64,000 nucleotides of DNA, taken from assembly GCF_900156495.1 (NCBI RefSeq), contig NZ_FTNT01000006.1, positions 1 to 64,000 on the forward strand, given 5' to 3'. Positions 10,416 through 19,056 of the stretch are shown piece by piece. Position 1 is the stretch's first letter. Every line of letters starts with the position of its first letter. A program made the position numbers and the translations under genes. A model generated the notes under the pieces. It was not told the DNA's origin, searched no databases, and saw only the letters and a program-made list of their open reading frames with translations. The DNA is from Williamsia sterculiae (GTDB lineage Bacteria > Actinomycetota > Actinomycetes > Mycobacteriales > Mycobacteriaceae).

Positions 10416-10958
10416 TCAGACGCGAACCGGGGTCTGGTCCAGCAGTATGCGCACCGCCGCCTCCACCCGGTCGACGACCGTGGCGTTCCGGCGTGGATCG
10501 GTGGCGACGTCGGTCGGCCCCAGGCGGAGTTCGACCTCCTCGACGACCCGGCCACCGGCGATACCGACCGCTCGGCGCGTGTCGTCCTGCGACCACTTGC
10601 CACCGTGACGGCCCAGGGCCGCGCCGATGACCCCGATCGGCTTGTCGACCAGCGCCCCCGACCCGTAGGGCCGCGACAGCCAGTCGATGGCGTTCTTCAG
10701 TACCGCGGGGATGGTGCCGTTGTACTCCGGGGTGATCAGCAGCACGGCGTCGGCCGCCGCGACCGCCGTCCGCAGTCGGACCGCGGCCGCCGGTACGTCA
10801 CCCGTGTCCACGTCCTCGTTGTAGAACGGCAGTTCGGCGAGGCCGTCGTGGATCTCCACGGCCACGTCCGGGGCGACAGCCTCCCGGGCGATCTCGGCGA
10901 GCTGCCGATTGATCAAATTGCTCCGCAGGCTCCCCACCAGCGCGACGATCGTGGTCAT
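10416..10958 (-). CDS. NADPH-dependent FMN reductase family protein (Rv3054c-like)
   Basis: 180 residues. The flavodoxin-fold FMN-binding motif ALVGSLRSNLINRQLA starts the protein, and ITPEYNGTIPAVLKNAIDWLS is the family signature. Such enzymes reduce FMN, quinones or azo compounds with NADPH in the cytosol. It is divergent from a TetR gene at 11118, the same pairing as Rv3054c/Rv3055 in M. tuberculosis, so TetR control is likely. A purine-rich GGAGAG box precedes ATG 10958. Confidence 0.9.
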   Translation of the reverse strand: MTTIVALVGSLRSNLINRQLAEIAREAVAPDVAVEIHDGLAELPFYNEDVDTGDVPAAAVRLRTAVAAADAVLLITPEYNGTIPAVLKNAIDWLSRPYGSGALVDKPIGVIGAALGRHGGKWSQDDTRRAVGIAGGRVVEEVELRLGPTDVATDPRRNATVVDRVEAAVRILLDQTPVRV

Positions 10959-11049
10959 CTTCTCTCCGCTCTCTCGGTTCGGCGTTCTGTCGGTTCAGCG
11001 CATGTCGGCGGCACCGCCACACCGCATCGGACGTCGTCACGACAACTAA

Positions 11050-11065
11050 CCGGACCGCAGTCCGG
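11050..11065. promoter_or_regulatory. Candidate TetR operator
   Basis: CCGGACCGCAGTCCGG is a perfect 6+6 inverted repeat with a 4-base spacer, placed between the divergent FMN reductase and TetR genes. CTAACCGG (11046-11053) and its inverse CCGGTTAG (11101-11108) flank it. It could serve both promoters. Confidence 0.5.
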
Positions 11066-11105
11066 AATTATTCCCGTCGGCGCGGCCCTCGTCCGCACCT
11101 CCGGT

Positions 11106-11111
11106 TAGGCT
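11106..11111 (+). promoter_or_regulatory. -10 element of the TetR gene (leaderless start)
   Basis: TAGGCT lies 6 bases before ATG 11118. Confidence 0.5.
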
Positions 11112-11117
11112 CGACCG

Positions 11118-11765
11118 ATGCCCACCGATCAGCCTCCGGACACGCGCCCGGGCCGCGGACCGCTGCCACGGTTCGACCTGAGCCCGGTCTCGGAGACGAT
11201 GCGTGCCGACGCGATGCGCAACCGACAACTGTTGCTCGACGCGGCCCAGCAGCTGATCGACAACCAGGGGGCGGCGGCGGTCACCATGGACGCGGTGGCC
11301 AGGCAGGCCGGCGTCGGCAAGGGCACGGTCTTCCGTCGCTTCGGCAGCCGCACCGGGTTGATGCACGCGCTGCTCAATCACTCCGAGTCGGAGCTGCAAC
11401 AGGCCTTCCTGAGCGGACCGGCCCCCCTGGGGCCGGGGGCGCCGCCACTGGACCGACTGCTCGCCTACGGGCGAGCGCGCCTGAAGATGACCGCCGCCCA
11501 TCTGGAATTGCTGCTCGAGGCGGAGTCGACAGGCGCCGCCCGGTTCAGCCACCCGGTCAGCTCACTGTCCACGGCCCACGTTCGACTGCTGTTGCACGAG
11601 ATGGGATTCCGCGAGGGACTCGAGGTGCTGGCTCTCGCCGTCCTCGCCCCACTACAACCGGCCGCCTACGAATACCTCACCGACGACATCCATGTCGGCT
11701 TCGAGGAGATCACCGCTCAGTGGGAGCATCTGGTCCGGGCGTTGATACCCGACGCCGTGGTCTGA
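11118..11765 (+). CDS. TetR-family transcriptional regulator (Rv3055-like)
   Basis: 215 residues with an N-terminal extension of about 30. The TetR helix-turn-helix is AAVTMDAVARQAGVGKGTVFRRFGSRTGLMHALL. The C-terminal ligand-binding helices are unremarkable. It is divergent from the FMN reductase gene and probably represses it and itself through the palindrome at 11050-11065. The inducer is unknown, perhaps a quinone or redox-active compound given the partner. Confidence 0.9.
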   Translation: MPTDQPPDTRPGRGPLPRFDLSPVSETMRADAMRNRQLLLDAAQQLIDNQGAAAVTMDAVARQAGVGKGTVFRRFGSRTGLMHALLNHSESELQQAFLSGPAPLGPGAPPLDRLLAYGRARLKMTAAHLELLLEAESTGAARFSHPVSSLSTAHVRLLLHEMGFREGLEVLALAVLAPLQPAAYEYLTDDIHVGFEEITAQWEHLVRALIPDAVV

Positions 11766-11774
11766 TCACGCCGC

Positions 11775-13235
11775 TCAGTTGCCCTGCGGTGGCAGCGTGG
11801 CGACCCGGCCGTCCGGGTCGGGCCCCATCCCGTCGTGGCTGACCAGAGCTCCGTTCCGGGACAGCGACGGACCCGCGGCCAGCAACGACACCATGGCCCA
11901 GGGCGCGCGCACCGGCTTGTCGCCCAGTCCCAGCACCTTGGCGGTGTCGGCATCGGCGATCCCGTAGCGAACCCCCGCATCGGAGACGTAGAACAGCGAC
12001 TCGGCCCGGGTGCTGTCCGGCTCCGACCCCGTCAGCTGCACGAACTGGCCGGTTCCGGGAGGCACGTACACCTGGTCGGTCCCCTCACCCCCGCCGTCGG
12101 CCGTGGTCAGCGTCACCGGCGTGGCGCCGGAGGCCAGCGGGAGGCCACGTCCGATCAGGAACCTGGTCGAGGCATCCGCGTCGCGCTCCCGCGACCAACT
12201 CGAGCAGAGCACCGGATCAGCTGTGGGATCGGCAGGCTGCGGGGTGGACTGCGGGAAGTCGGCCACCGGCAGGGACTGCACGGTCCGCACTCCCGACAAC
12301 GCGCCGGGTGCCACCGACACGACCTCGGCCGAACCGGAGGGGTCGGCGAGGCGCACGATGTCGGCGACCACCTGGCTGATCCGTTGCACTCCGCCGGAGA
12401 GCACCACGTAGTAGGACACCGCACCGTCGAGGCCGGGAACCTTGATGACCGAACCCACCGGGGCATCGCCGCGACCGAGTGGGCCAGGGGCTCCGCGACC
12501 GGCGATGACCGGCACGGTCAGCGGATCCACCTCGGTGAACGTGTTGAACAAGCCGGCGCTGATCGGGCGGGGCGTCTGACCTTCCAGGCCCAGACCACGT
12601 TGCACCGGAACGCTGCCGGTGTCGACGCGCGCCCGCTTGCCGTCGTAGATCAGATAGGTCTGTTCCGACCCGTCGGGCCGGACGAGCGCGGCGTCGGCGG
12701 GACCGGCGGCGCGGATCCCGGCGCCGAGCTCGGCGGGCGCGGTCGAGACCGTCTGGGTCACGGTGTCACCGCTGGTGGTGTCGCATACCGACCAGGTGGA
12801 ATCCACGCCCGACCTCGGGCCCGGCAACGAGGCCGGGGCACCGGGGATCCCGAGCAGCGGCCCGCGTGGGTAGTTCGAGAGTTTGTTCTCCGCGACCGAT
12901 TTCGGCGCTTCGTCGGATCCGGTGATCAGTCGCGCGGACGCGAGATTCAACACCGGGTGCAGGGTGTCACCCAGGACGACGAACAACGCACCGGATCCCT
13001 TGCCCAGGACGATCTTCGCATCCCCGACCGTGCCTTGGGGTTTGATGATCCCGTAGACCCCACAACCGCCGAGGACGAGAATGCCGAGGACGGTTCCCAC
13101 CAGCAGCGCTCGCAGCTGGGATCGCATGGGGTCGTGCAACATCCGTACGTCGCGCCGGACCAACGCGTGTTCCAACCGACGCAACAGGAATCGGTAGCCG
13201 TTGACCTGTGCCCGCGTCGTCAGTGGTGCGGGCAC
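11775..13235 (-). CDS. eccB: Type VII secretion system subunit EccB
   Basis: 486 residues from GTG 13235. The N-terminus TTRAQVNGYRFLLRRLEHALVRRD is the diagnostic EccB opening, followed by one membrane helix (about residues 42-62) and a large extracytoplasmic domain ending in the EccB-type tail. EccB is a core membrane component of ESX secretion complexes. It is divergent from eccE, but no eccC, eccD, mycP or esx genes are next to them, so the secretion cluster is broken up or the rest lies elsewhere. ESX type cannot be fixed from this alone; ESX-4-like is my guess. Confidence 0.94.
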   Translation of the reverse strand: MPAPLTTRAQVNGYRFLLRRLEHALVRRDVRMLHDPMRSQLRALLVGTVLGILVLGGCGVYGIIKPQGTVGDAKIVLGKGSGALFVVLGDTLHPVLNLASARLITGSDEAPKSVAENKLSNYPRGPLLGIPGAPASLPGPRSGVDSTWSVCDTTSGDTVTQTVSTAPAELGAGIRAAGPADAALVRPDGSEQTYLIYDGKRARVDTGSVPVQRGLGLEGQTPRPISAGLFNTFTEVDPLTVPVIAGRGAPGPLGRGDAPVGSVIKVPGLDGAVSYYVVLSGGVQRISQVVADIVRLADPSGSAEVVSVAPGALSGVRTVQSLPVADFPQSTPQPADPTADPVLCSSWSRERDADASTRFLIGRGLPLASGATPVTLTTADGGGEGTDQVYVPPGTGQFVQLTGSEPDSTRAESLFYVSDAGVRYGIADADTAKVLGLGDKPVRAPWAMVSLLAAGPSLSRNGALVSHDGMGPDPDGRVATLPPQGN

Positions 13236-13323
13236 CGCAACCCCCGTGCGTACCGGCGAGGCCGAGTGATGACAGCCACCTCCATGCGTTCATGAGCACG
13301 GATGAGTGCTCGTCGGACTCGGG

Positions 13324-13329
13324 TAGCGT
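13324..13329 (+). promoter_or_regulatory. Candidate -10 element for eccE
   Basis: TAGCGT gives a leader of roughly 30 bases that contains the GAGGGG ribosome binding site before ATG 13365. Confidence 0.4.
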
Positions 13330-13364
13330 AACCGAGACTACGAGCGCCCAGGACGAGGGGAACG

Positions 13365-15065
13365 ATGGACATCCAGACCGCCGGAGCACCGCGTGACGGG
13401 GTGGTGCACCGGGTCCTACCACTGCGAACACTGGTGACCATCGAGGCTCTGATCTGCGCGGCACTGCTGATCTGGCGCGGGGCGGGACTCTGGTGGTGGC
13501 TGGCCGTGGGCGCCGCGGTGGTGGTCTCGGCACTGCTGTTACCCCTCGCGGCGGGTCGATCGATCGCCGGACGCGGTGTCCGTCGTTCGGCCTTCATGAT
13601 GTCGCGGGCCCGCAGGCGAGGAACGGATCTGGCCCCGGCCCCCTTCGACATCCCCGGACCCGATACGACCACCATCGGCGCCCGCTGGGATGGTGACTGC
13701 CTGGTCACCGTGGTGCGCATCCTCCCGCCGGCTGTCCCTCGGGCCACCTATCTCGTACCGCAGGAATCACTCACCGACTATCTGCTCCCCATGTCCGCGC
13801 TGGCCGAATGCCTCGATCAGTTCGACATCGCCCTCGCCGCGGTGGATGTGGTCAGCCAGGGTCTGCGCATCCACGGTGACAGCGCGCCCGCGACGACCTA
13901 CGGACGCACGCTGGGCCCGTTGGCCGCGACCGCGCACCGTTCGGTGTCGGTGGTGCTGCGACTCCGGCCCGCGGACTGTCCGGAGGCGGTGGCACGGCGC
14001 GGCGGGGGATCCACCGGAGCACTGCGGACGGTGTCGGTCGCGACCCGCCGCGTGGCCACCCGCCTGGCCGAACACGGTCTCTCGGCACACATCATGAGCG
14101 CCAGGGAGATCACCGGCGCCACCACCCAACTCCTCGACGGGTCGTCGTTGGACTCCGTCGAGGAGAACTGGGACCAGATCGATGCCGGTGGGCTGTCGAT
14201 GCAGACCTTCGCGGTGGATCCCGGCCAACTGCCCGCGGTGGCCCAACGGGTGTGGACCGACGCCGCCGTGTCCACCACGCTGACGGTACGACTGTCGCGG
14301 ATCGACGGAACGCTCGCGGTGAGCGGGTTGGTCCGCTTCGACCGGAACCGGCAAACCGCCGACGAGCCGCCGACCCCCGCGTATCTGCTGCCCCTGCCCG
14401 GTGCCCAGTTCGCCGCACTGGCCGCCGGTCTACCCATCGGTACCTCGGCCATCGGCGCCATCGACGACCTGCCAGCGGTCCGCGGCGCCACCGCCGACGA
14501 CGTGCTGGACGCGCTGCGTCTCGCGGGTACCGGCTGCGGACAGCTCATCGGTGCCGATCGGACCGGCCGCGCGGTCGCGGTCCCGGTGGTCGGACCGGGG
14601 GTCGAGACCGTGGTGATCTCCGGCGGGCTGCATCTGGCCCAACAGGTGGTGCTGCGCGCGGTGGCCATCGGTGCCCGCACCGTGGTGCGCACCACGCGAC
14701 CCGAGCGGTGGCGTCACCTGGTGACCACCGTCGGCGACCACCGGCTGCTGTGTCTGCAGCATGAGTGGGAGGGCCACGAGAACGACGTCACCCTGACGGT
14801 CTACGACGGCGTCACCGTGGGCCCCACCCCACCGATGTCGACGACGCTGCAGGTCATGGCGCCGGGTGCGGAACCGCCGCAAGCACAACTGTTGCTGGCC
14901 CAGAACGACCGGACACCTCAGGACGTGGAGATCCGGACCGCGGCGGGGACCGTACACGTCACCATCGTGGCGACCCCCGACGAGTGGGTGTACACCGATC
15001 CGTCGACCGCCACGCGATCGGCGCCGGAGTCGACGCCCGCCCGGCACGCGGCACCGATGCACTGA
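13365..15065 (+). CDS. eccE: Type VII secretion protein EccE
   Basis: 566 residues. Two adjacent membrane helices lie near residues 18-60 (TLVTIEALICAALL and LWWWLAVGAAVVVSALLLPL), followed by a large cytosolic region, the layout of EccE. ARWDGDCLVTVVRILP and the later PAYLLPLPGAQFAALA belong to the same family. EccE sits at the periphery of the ESX membrane complex. The start ATG 13365 has a GAGGGG box. It is convergent with manA and divergent from eccB. Confidence is lower than for eccB because EccE sequences are poorly conserved. Confidence 0.82.
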   Translation: MDIQTAGAPRDGVVHRVLPLRTLVTIEALICAALLIWRGAGLWWWLAVGAAVVVSALLLPLAAGRSIAGRGVRRSAFMMSRARRRGTDLAPAPFDIPGPDTTTIGARWDGDCLVTVVRILPPAVPRATYLVPQESLTDYLLPMSALAECLDQFDIALAAVDVVSQGLRIHGDSAPATTYGRTLGPLAATAHRSVSVVLRLRPADCPEAVARRGGGSTGALRTVSVATRRVATRLAEHGLSAHIMSAREITGATTQLLDGSSLDSVEENWDQIDAGGLSMQTFAVDPGQLPAVAQRVWTDAAVSTTLTVRLSRIDGTLAVSGLVRFDRNRQTADEPPTPAYLLPLPGAQFAALAAGLPIGTSAIGAIDDLPAVRGATADDVLDALRLAGTGCGQLIGADRTGRAVAVPVVGPGVETVVISGGLHLAQQVVLRAVAIGARTVVRTTRPERWRHLVTTVGDHRLLCLQHEWEGHENDVTLTVYDGVTVGPTPPMSTTLQVMAPGAEPPQAQLLLAQNDRTPQDVEIRTAAGTVHVTIVATPDEWVYTDPSTATRSAPESTPARHAAPMH

Positions 15066-15083
15066 CGGGGCGCGTGCGCCGTC

Positions 15084-16328
15084 TCAGCGCTGGTTGCCCA
15101 CGACCCCCGGTACCAACGCCCGGAAGAAGACCGACCTGGACGACGCCGCGTGCACGATCACATCGGGGTCGTCGTCGCCGAGCCATATCGCCTGTCCGGC
15201 AGGGACCACGAGTCGTTCGCCGGCATCGGGTCGCACCTCGATCGCACCCGAGATCACCGCGAGCACCTGTGGGCCGGGCATGTCGAACGAGATCGATGAC
15301 GCGTGCCTGAGCCCGGTGCCGTCGAGTTCCACCCGCGAGAGCCGGAACTCCGGTGCCGGGGTGAGGTAGATCCGTTCCGCGTTCAGCGACCGGATCTGCG
15401 GTTTCAGCTCCGAGACGTTCACCGGGCTGAAGTCCAGTACCCGCAGCAGCTCCGGTACATCCATGTGTTTGGGCGTCAATCCACCACGTAAGACGTTGTC
15501 GGAGTTGGCCATCACCTCGACGCCGGTACCGTGCAGATACGCGTGCAGATTGCCCGCCGCGAGGTACAACCCCTCTCCCGGGTCCAGATGGATCCGATTG
15601 AGCAGCATCGCGCCGAGCACTCCCGGGTCGCCCGGGTACTGCTCACCGAGTTCGCACACGGTCCGCATCTCGCGTGCGAACTCCTTGCGTCCGGCACCGA
15701 GATAATTGATCGCTCCCTGCAACACCGCGGGGATGACCGTGGCCAATGCACTCTCCGGCAGCGTGATCCAGGTGGTGAACAACGCACGCAGGCCACCCGA
15801 GTCGGGCTGTCCGACCAGCATGCCCAGGAAACCGTCCAGCTCGGGCACCTGCAGGGCACGCATCACCTCGATGGTGCGCAAGGGATCCCGAAACCCGGCC
15901 AAGGCCTCGAAATCGGTGAGCGCGACGATGAGCTCCGGCTTGTGATGCGGGTCGCGGTAATTGCGGTCCGAGGCGTCGACGGAGATACCGAGTGCGTTCT
16001 CCCGCGAGAAGCCCTCACGCGCCTGCGCACTGCTGGGGTGCGCCTGCAGCGAGAGCGGTTCCTCCGCGGCCAGCACCTTCAGCAGGAACGGCAGATCGGT
16101 GCCGAACTCGTCCACACAGGCCGAACCCAGCTGGCCCACCGGGTCGGCGGTGACCACCTCGAGGAGGTCCTCCCCGGTACCGACGGTCGGTGACGGCGCC
16201 GCCGGATGCGCTCCGAACCACAGCTCGGCCTCGGGATGTGAGGTGGGCGTCGGCAGACCACGGATGTCGGCCAACGCGGTGCGCGAACCCCACGCGTACG
16301 GACGGACGATGCCCTCGATGACGCGCAT
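15084..16328 (-). CDS. manA: Mannose-6-phosphate isomerase, class I
   Basis: 414 residues from ATG 16328, which overlaps the stop of the preceding gene (TGATG). The protein opens with the family pattern IVRPYAWGSRTALADI and has LQAHPSSAQA and HKPELIVAL, carrying zinc ligands, and the late segment GLYLAAGNLHAYLHGTGVEVMANSDNVLRGGLT. It interconverts fructose-6-phosphate and mannose-6-phosphate, feeding GDP-mannose for PIMs, lipomannan and arabinomannan. It is coupled to the TobH-like gene, as Rv3255c is to Rv3256c. No phosphomannomutase gene is adjacent. Confidence 0.95.
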   Translation of the reverse strand: MRVIEGIVRPYAWGSRTALADIRGLPTPTSHPEAELWFGAHPAAPSPTVGTGEDLLEVVTADPVGQLGSACVDEFGTDLPFLLKVLAAEEPLSLQAHPSSAQAREGFSRENALGISVDASDRNYRDPHHKPELIVALTDFEALAGFRDPLRTIEVMRALQVPELDGFLGMLVGQPDSGGLRALFTTWITLPESALATVIPAVLQGAINYLGAGRKEFAREMRTVCELGEQYPGDPGVLGAMLLNRIHLDPGEGLYLAAGNLHAYLHGTGVEVMANSDNVLRGGLTPKHMDVPELLRVLDFSPVNVSELKPQIRSLNAERIYLTPAPEFRLSRVELDGTGLRHASSISFDMPGPQVLAVISGAIEVRPDAGERLVVPAGQAIWLGDDDPDVIVHAASSRSVFFRALVPGVVGNQR

Positions 16329-17419
16329 CAGGCCGCCGCCGACAGTCGCAGGTACACCGACGCCATCTCGATGCGAAGGGCCACGGTGAGCAGAGCGATC
16401 ACATCCCCTGGGTCGTCGGTGAATGCCTGGGTGGGCTGGGTGGGCGGCGGCGTCTCGTCCCCGGCGGTCAGCACGTCCATCTCGACAGCGGGGCCGAGAC
16501 CGTGCCGGACGAACCACTCCCTGCCGGGCACGGTGATGACCTGCAGCCGAGGCGGCGACACACGAGGGCCGTCGATCTGCGGGTCGTGGAAGATGTCGTC
16601 GGCGCTCACACCGGTTCGTCTGGTCGTCTCCACCGATGCCGACAGCGCTTCGGACACCGACGCGACAGCCCCGAGCGTCCCCGCCACCGTCAAGACGGTG
16701 GTGGCGGCATGCGCCGCGACCGCGCGAGCGGCCGGTGTGTCCCCGACCCAGATCACGGGCTGCTCCCCCAGTCGCGCCGCCAACAGCTTGGCGGCGTTGT
16801 GGAAGATCTCGGCTCCGGGACCGTCCGCGGCCGCCTCCTCGTCGAGCGCGTCGGCCAGTCGTGCCACGTCCACCCGGGTGCCGGTGAACCGGACCGACGA
16901 CAGGGCACCGAACACCGCCAACACGCCCGCGACATATCCGGTGAACCGAAAGTGCGGCAGCACCCGCATTCGCGGCGACAGATCCAGTGCCCGACCACCG
17001 AGTGCCTCGGCAAGGGGTCCCTCGTCGGGTGCCAACAGGACCACCTCCGCGCCACGACGGCTCGCCCGATCGCCCGCGTCGATGAGGATCGGATCACCGG
17101 CATCATCGCCGCAGAGCACCACCACATCCAACGGACCCACCCAACCGGGCAGCGCCGTCACACCGACGACGGGCACGTCCAGCCGGGGGCCGGCCACCGC
17201 GATCGCGAACTCCATCGCCCGCTCGGCCGTGCCCGCAGCGGCCACCACGACCACCGATCGGGGACGCAGACCCTCCAGGGCGCTCAGTACCCCCTCGGCC
17301 ACCGTCGAATGGACCGCCCGGGCCTGCGCGCCTGCCATCGCCACCCCGTGCAGCAGACCGTCGGCGTCGGCGGCCTGCAGGGCCTCGACATCGTCGAGAT
17401 CAGATGTGCCGGTGAGCAT
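16328..17419 (-). CDS. TobH-like/SIS-domain conserved protein (Rv3256c-like)
   Basis: 363 residues. Its layout resembles phosphosugar isomerase (SIS) folds: ALEGLRPRSVVVVAAAGTAERAMEF, then DVVVLCGDDAGDPILIDAGDRASRRGAEVVLLAPDEG. It is the actinobacterial family that regularly sits between manB and manA, function unproven. Here manB is missing and the gene seems to have its own promoter (AGACTA on the plus strand, 17426-17431, reading TAGTCT, 6 bases before the ATG). It is translationally coupled to manA by a TGATG overlap. Confidence 0.82.
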   Translation of the reverse strand: MLTGTSDLDDVEALQAADADGLLHGVAMAGAQARAVHSTVAEGVLSALEGLRPRSVVVVAAAGTAERAMEFAIAVAGPRLDVPVVGVTALPGWVGPLDVVVLCGDDAGDPILIDAGDRASRRGAEVVLLAPDEGPLAEALGGRALDLSPRMRVLPHFRFTGYVAGVLAVFGALSSVRFTGTRVDVARLADALDEEAAADGPGAEIFHNAAKLLAARLGEQPVIWVGDTPAARAVAAHAATTVLTVAGTLGAVASVSEALSASVETTRRTGVSADDIFHDPQIDGPRVSPPRLQVITVPGREWFVRHGLGPAVEMDVLTAGDETPPPTQPTQAFTDDPGDVIALLTVALRIEMASVYLRLSAAA

Positions 17420-17425
17420 GGCATC

Positions 17426-17431
17426 AGACTA
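17426..17431 (-). promoter_or_regulatory. -10 element of the TobH-like/manA operon
   Basis: TAGTCT (minus strand) stands 6 bases before ATG 17419, indicating a leaderless transcript. Confidence 0.5.
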
Positions 17432-17527
17432 TCGACCACGTGTGCACCGTGACCAGTCAGCGCCGAATTGCGGTTACGGCGGTTCGTGCCCGCCCGGACG
17501 GACGACGCGGGGGTTGTCGACCGGCGG

Positions 17528-17965
17528 TCAGTCGGGGTCGGGCAGGACCCGCAGGTGGCCCCGCCTACGCGGACGTTGACCGCCACCGGTGCGGTGCGGC
17601 TCGGACTGCGGTGTCCGTTCGCCGCGAAACCCGCTCGTGGGGTCGACGGCCCGCCGGGTGGTCGGGCGCGCCATGGCCACGTCACCACCGGACGCACGGG
17701 TGTTCTCGCGGACGGCATCGGCGAGGGCGACCAGGTCGTCGTCCTCGGGGCGCGTTCTGGTGAACCCGCTCTCGCTGCGGATCATCTCCCAGCCGCGCGG
17801 CACCGTGATGCCGGCGGCGTGCTGTTCGCAGAGATCCCAGGAGTGCGGCTCGCGCGAGGTGGCCAGCGGTCCGATCACGGCGATCGAGTCGGCATAGACG
17901 AAGGTCAGCGTGGCCACGGCGGGCAGCGCACAGCCGGGTCTGCAGCACTGACGGGGAAGCCTCAC
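17528..17965 (-). CDS. DUF3499 family protein (Rv3258c-like)
   Basis: 145 residues from GTG 17965. A cysteine-rich start, LPRQCCRPGCALPAVATLTFVYADS, followed by WDLCEQHA suggests a small zinc-binding fold in the first 60 residues; the C-terminal half is basic and probably disordered. Function is unknown. It keeps the conserved actinobacterial position between the manA region and the divergent Rv3259-like gene. Its -10 TAGCCT (minus strand, 17973-17978) sits 7 bases before the GTG, supporting this start over upstream in-frame alternatives. Confidence 0.82.
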   Translation of the reverse strand: MRLPRQCCRPGCALPAVATLTFVYADSIAVIGPLATSREPHSWDLCEQHAAGITVPRGWEMIRSESGFTRTRPEDDDLVALADAVRENTRASGGDVAMARPTTRRAVDPTSGFRGERTPQSEPHRTGGGQRPRRRGHLRVLPDPD

Positions 17966-17972
17966 AGCTACA

Positions 17973-17978
17973 GAGGCT
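17973..17978 (-). promoter_or_regulatory. -10 element of the DUF3499 gene
   Basis: TAGCCT on the minus strand, 7 bases before GTG 17965; the mRNA is probably leaderless. Confidence 0.45.
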
Positions 17979-18069
17979 ATCCCGACGGTCGGATCGCGGC
18001 GCACGTGACACGCTGATCCGTGGGCGACCTCCCGGTGTCCGGCACCGTCGCGAGGCTGGACACCGGCGT

Positions 18070-18075
18070 TAGAAT
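18070..18075 (+). promoter_or_regulatory. -10 element of the Rv3259-like gene
   Basis: TAGAAT, near-consensus, 6 bases before GTG 18082; leaderless arrangement. Confidence 0.55.
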
Positions 18076-18081
18076 CCACGG

Positions 18082-18585
18082 GTGCCCCACTCGACCGATG
18101 CCCGCGGACGTCGCGGTGGCCACGTGTCCCACCGTGCCCGCCGGATGCGGGATCGGCGGGGTCGCGGGTTGCGCTCGACGCTGCTGCCGCAGAACGTGCC
18201 CGCCTGGAACACCCGGTCGGAGTCCTTCGACGCGGTGGTGCTCGAGGCCTTCTCCGAGATCGACGCCCGCTGGCACGATCGCCTCACCGATCTCGACATC
18301 GCCGTCGACGACATCCCGCGGATGTTGCCGCACGACCCGGACACGGTGCAGTGGCCGGACGAGGTGACCGCCGACGGGCCGATCCCGCTGGCCCGATTGA
18401 TCCCGGCGGGGATGGACACCCGCGGACGTCCGACGCGGGCGCGGATCGTGGTCTTTCGTCGACCGTTGGAGAGCCGGGCGAAACGCAGTGTCGAACTGCT
18501 CGACCTGGTACACGAGGTGTTGGTGCAGCAGGTGGCGACCCACCTCGGCGTGGACGAGGACACCATCGACCCCGACCAGCGGTGA
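18082..18585 (+). CDS. Zincin-like metallopeptidase-family protein (Rv3259-like)
   Basis: 167 residues. FDAVVLEAFSEIDARWHDRLTDLDIAVDDIP and the C-terminal HEVLVQQVATHLG fit the small zincin-like family. Canonical members have an HExxH zinc motif; here the fifth position is Val (HEVLV), so a standard catalytic zinc site is not evident. The first 35 residues are arginine-rich. Function is unknown. It is divergent from DUF3499 and convergent with whiB2, the conserved order in mycobacteria. Confidence 0.78.
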   Translation: MPHSTDARGRRGGHVSHRARRMRDRRGRGLRSTLLPQNVPAWNTRSESFDAVVLEAFSEIDARWHDRLTDLDIAVDDIPRMLPHDPDTVQWPDEVTADGPIPLARLIPAGMDTRGRPTRARIVVFRRPLESRAKRSVELLDLVHEVLVQQVATHLGVDEDTIDPDQR

Positions 18586-18594
18586 GCGTAGGTG

Positions 18595-19056
18595 TCAGAC
18601 GATCCCGCGCTTGAGGCGGCGACGTTCCCGCTCGGAGAGCCCGCCCCAGATGCCGAATCGTTCGTCTTTGTGCAGCGCGTATTCCAGGCAGTCGGAACGT
18701 ACTTCGCAACCCTGGCAGATCCGCTTCGCCTCGCGGGTGGAGCCACCCTTCTCCGGGAAAAACGCCTCGGGGTCGGTCTGCGCGCACAGCGCGCGGTCCT
18801 GCCACTCCTCTTCGACCGCGTCGAAGAGGTCCTCGAAGTCGTTCTGCACCAGGCTCAGATGATTCGGCTTCGCCGACACCATGGGCTCGGTGGCCGTCAC
18901 CGCGGCCGCCTCGAACACATCCGGAGTGTCGACCACCGGCGCCTGGTCACCGATCTCCGCGTCTGCCGACGGTCCGTCCCCGAGGGGTTCGACTCCGGAT
19001 GGATGGACATCGTGTACTGGTTGCAGGCCGTTCCCGGTCATGGGCTCGAATGCCAT
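18595..19056 (-). CDS. whiB2: WhiB2-family iron-sulfur transcriptional regulator
   Basis: 153 residues from ATG 19056 with a GAGGAGG box. The four cluster cysteines are Cys91, Cys114, Cys117 and Cys123 (CQGCEVRSDC), followed by the G[VI]WGG turn (FGIWGGLSERERRRLKR) and a basic DNA-binding tail. WhiB2 is needed for septation in mycobacteria and pairs with WhiA in streptomycete division (WhiB). The neighbourhood Rv3258c-Rv3259-whiB2-fbiA matches M. tuberculosis. The acidic N-terminal 80 residues are variable. Confidence 0.95.
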   Translation of the reverse strand: MAFEPMTGNGLQPVHDVHPSGVEPLGDGPSADAEIGDQAPVVDTPDVFEAAAVTATEPMVSAKPNHLSLVQNDFEDLFDAVEEEWQDRALCAQTDPEAFFPEKGGSTREAKRICQGCEVRSDCLEYALHKDERFGIWGGLSERERRRLKRGIV

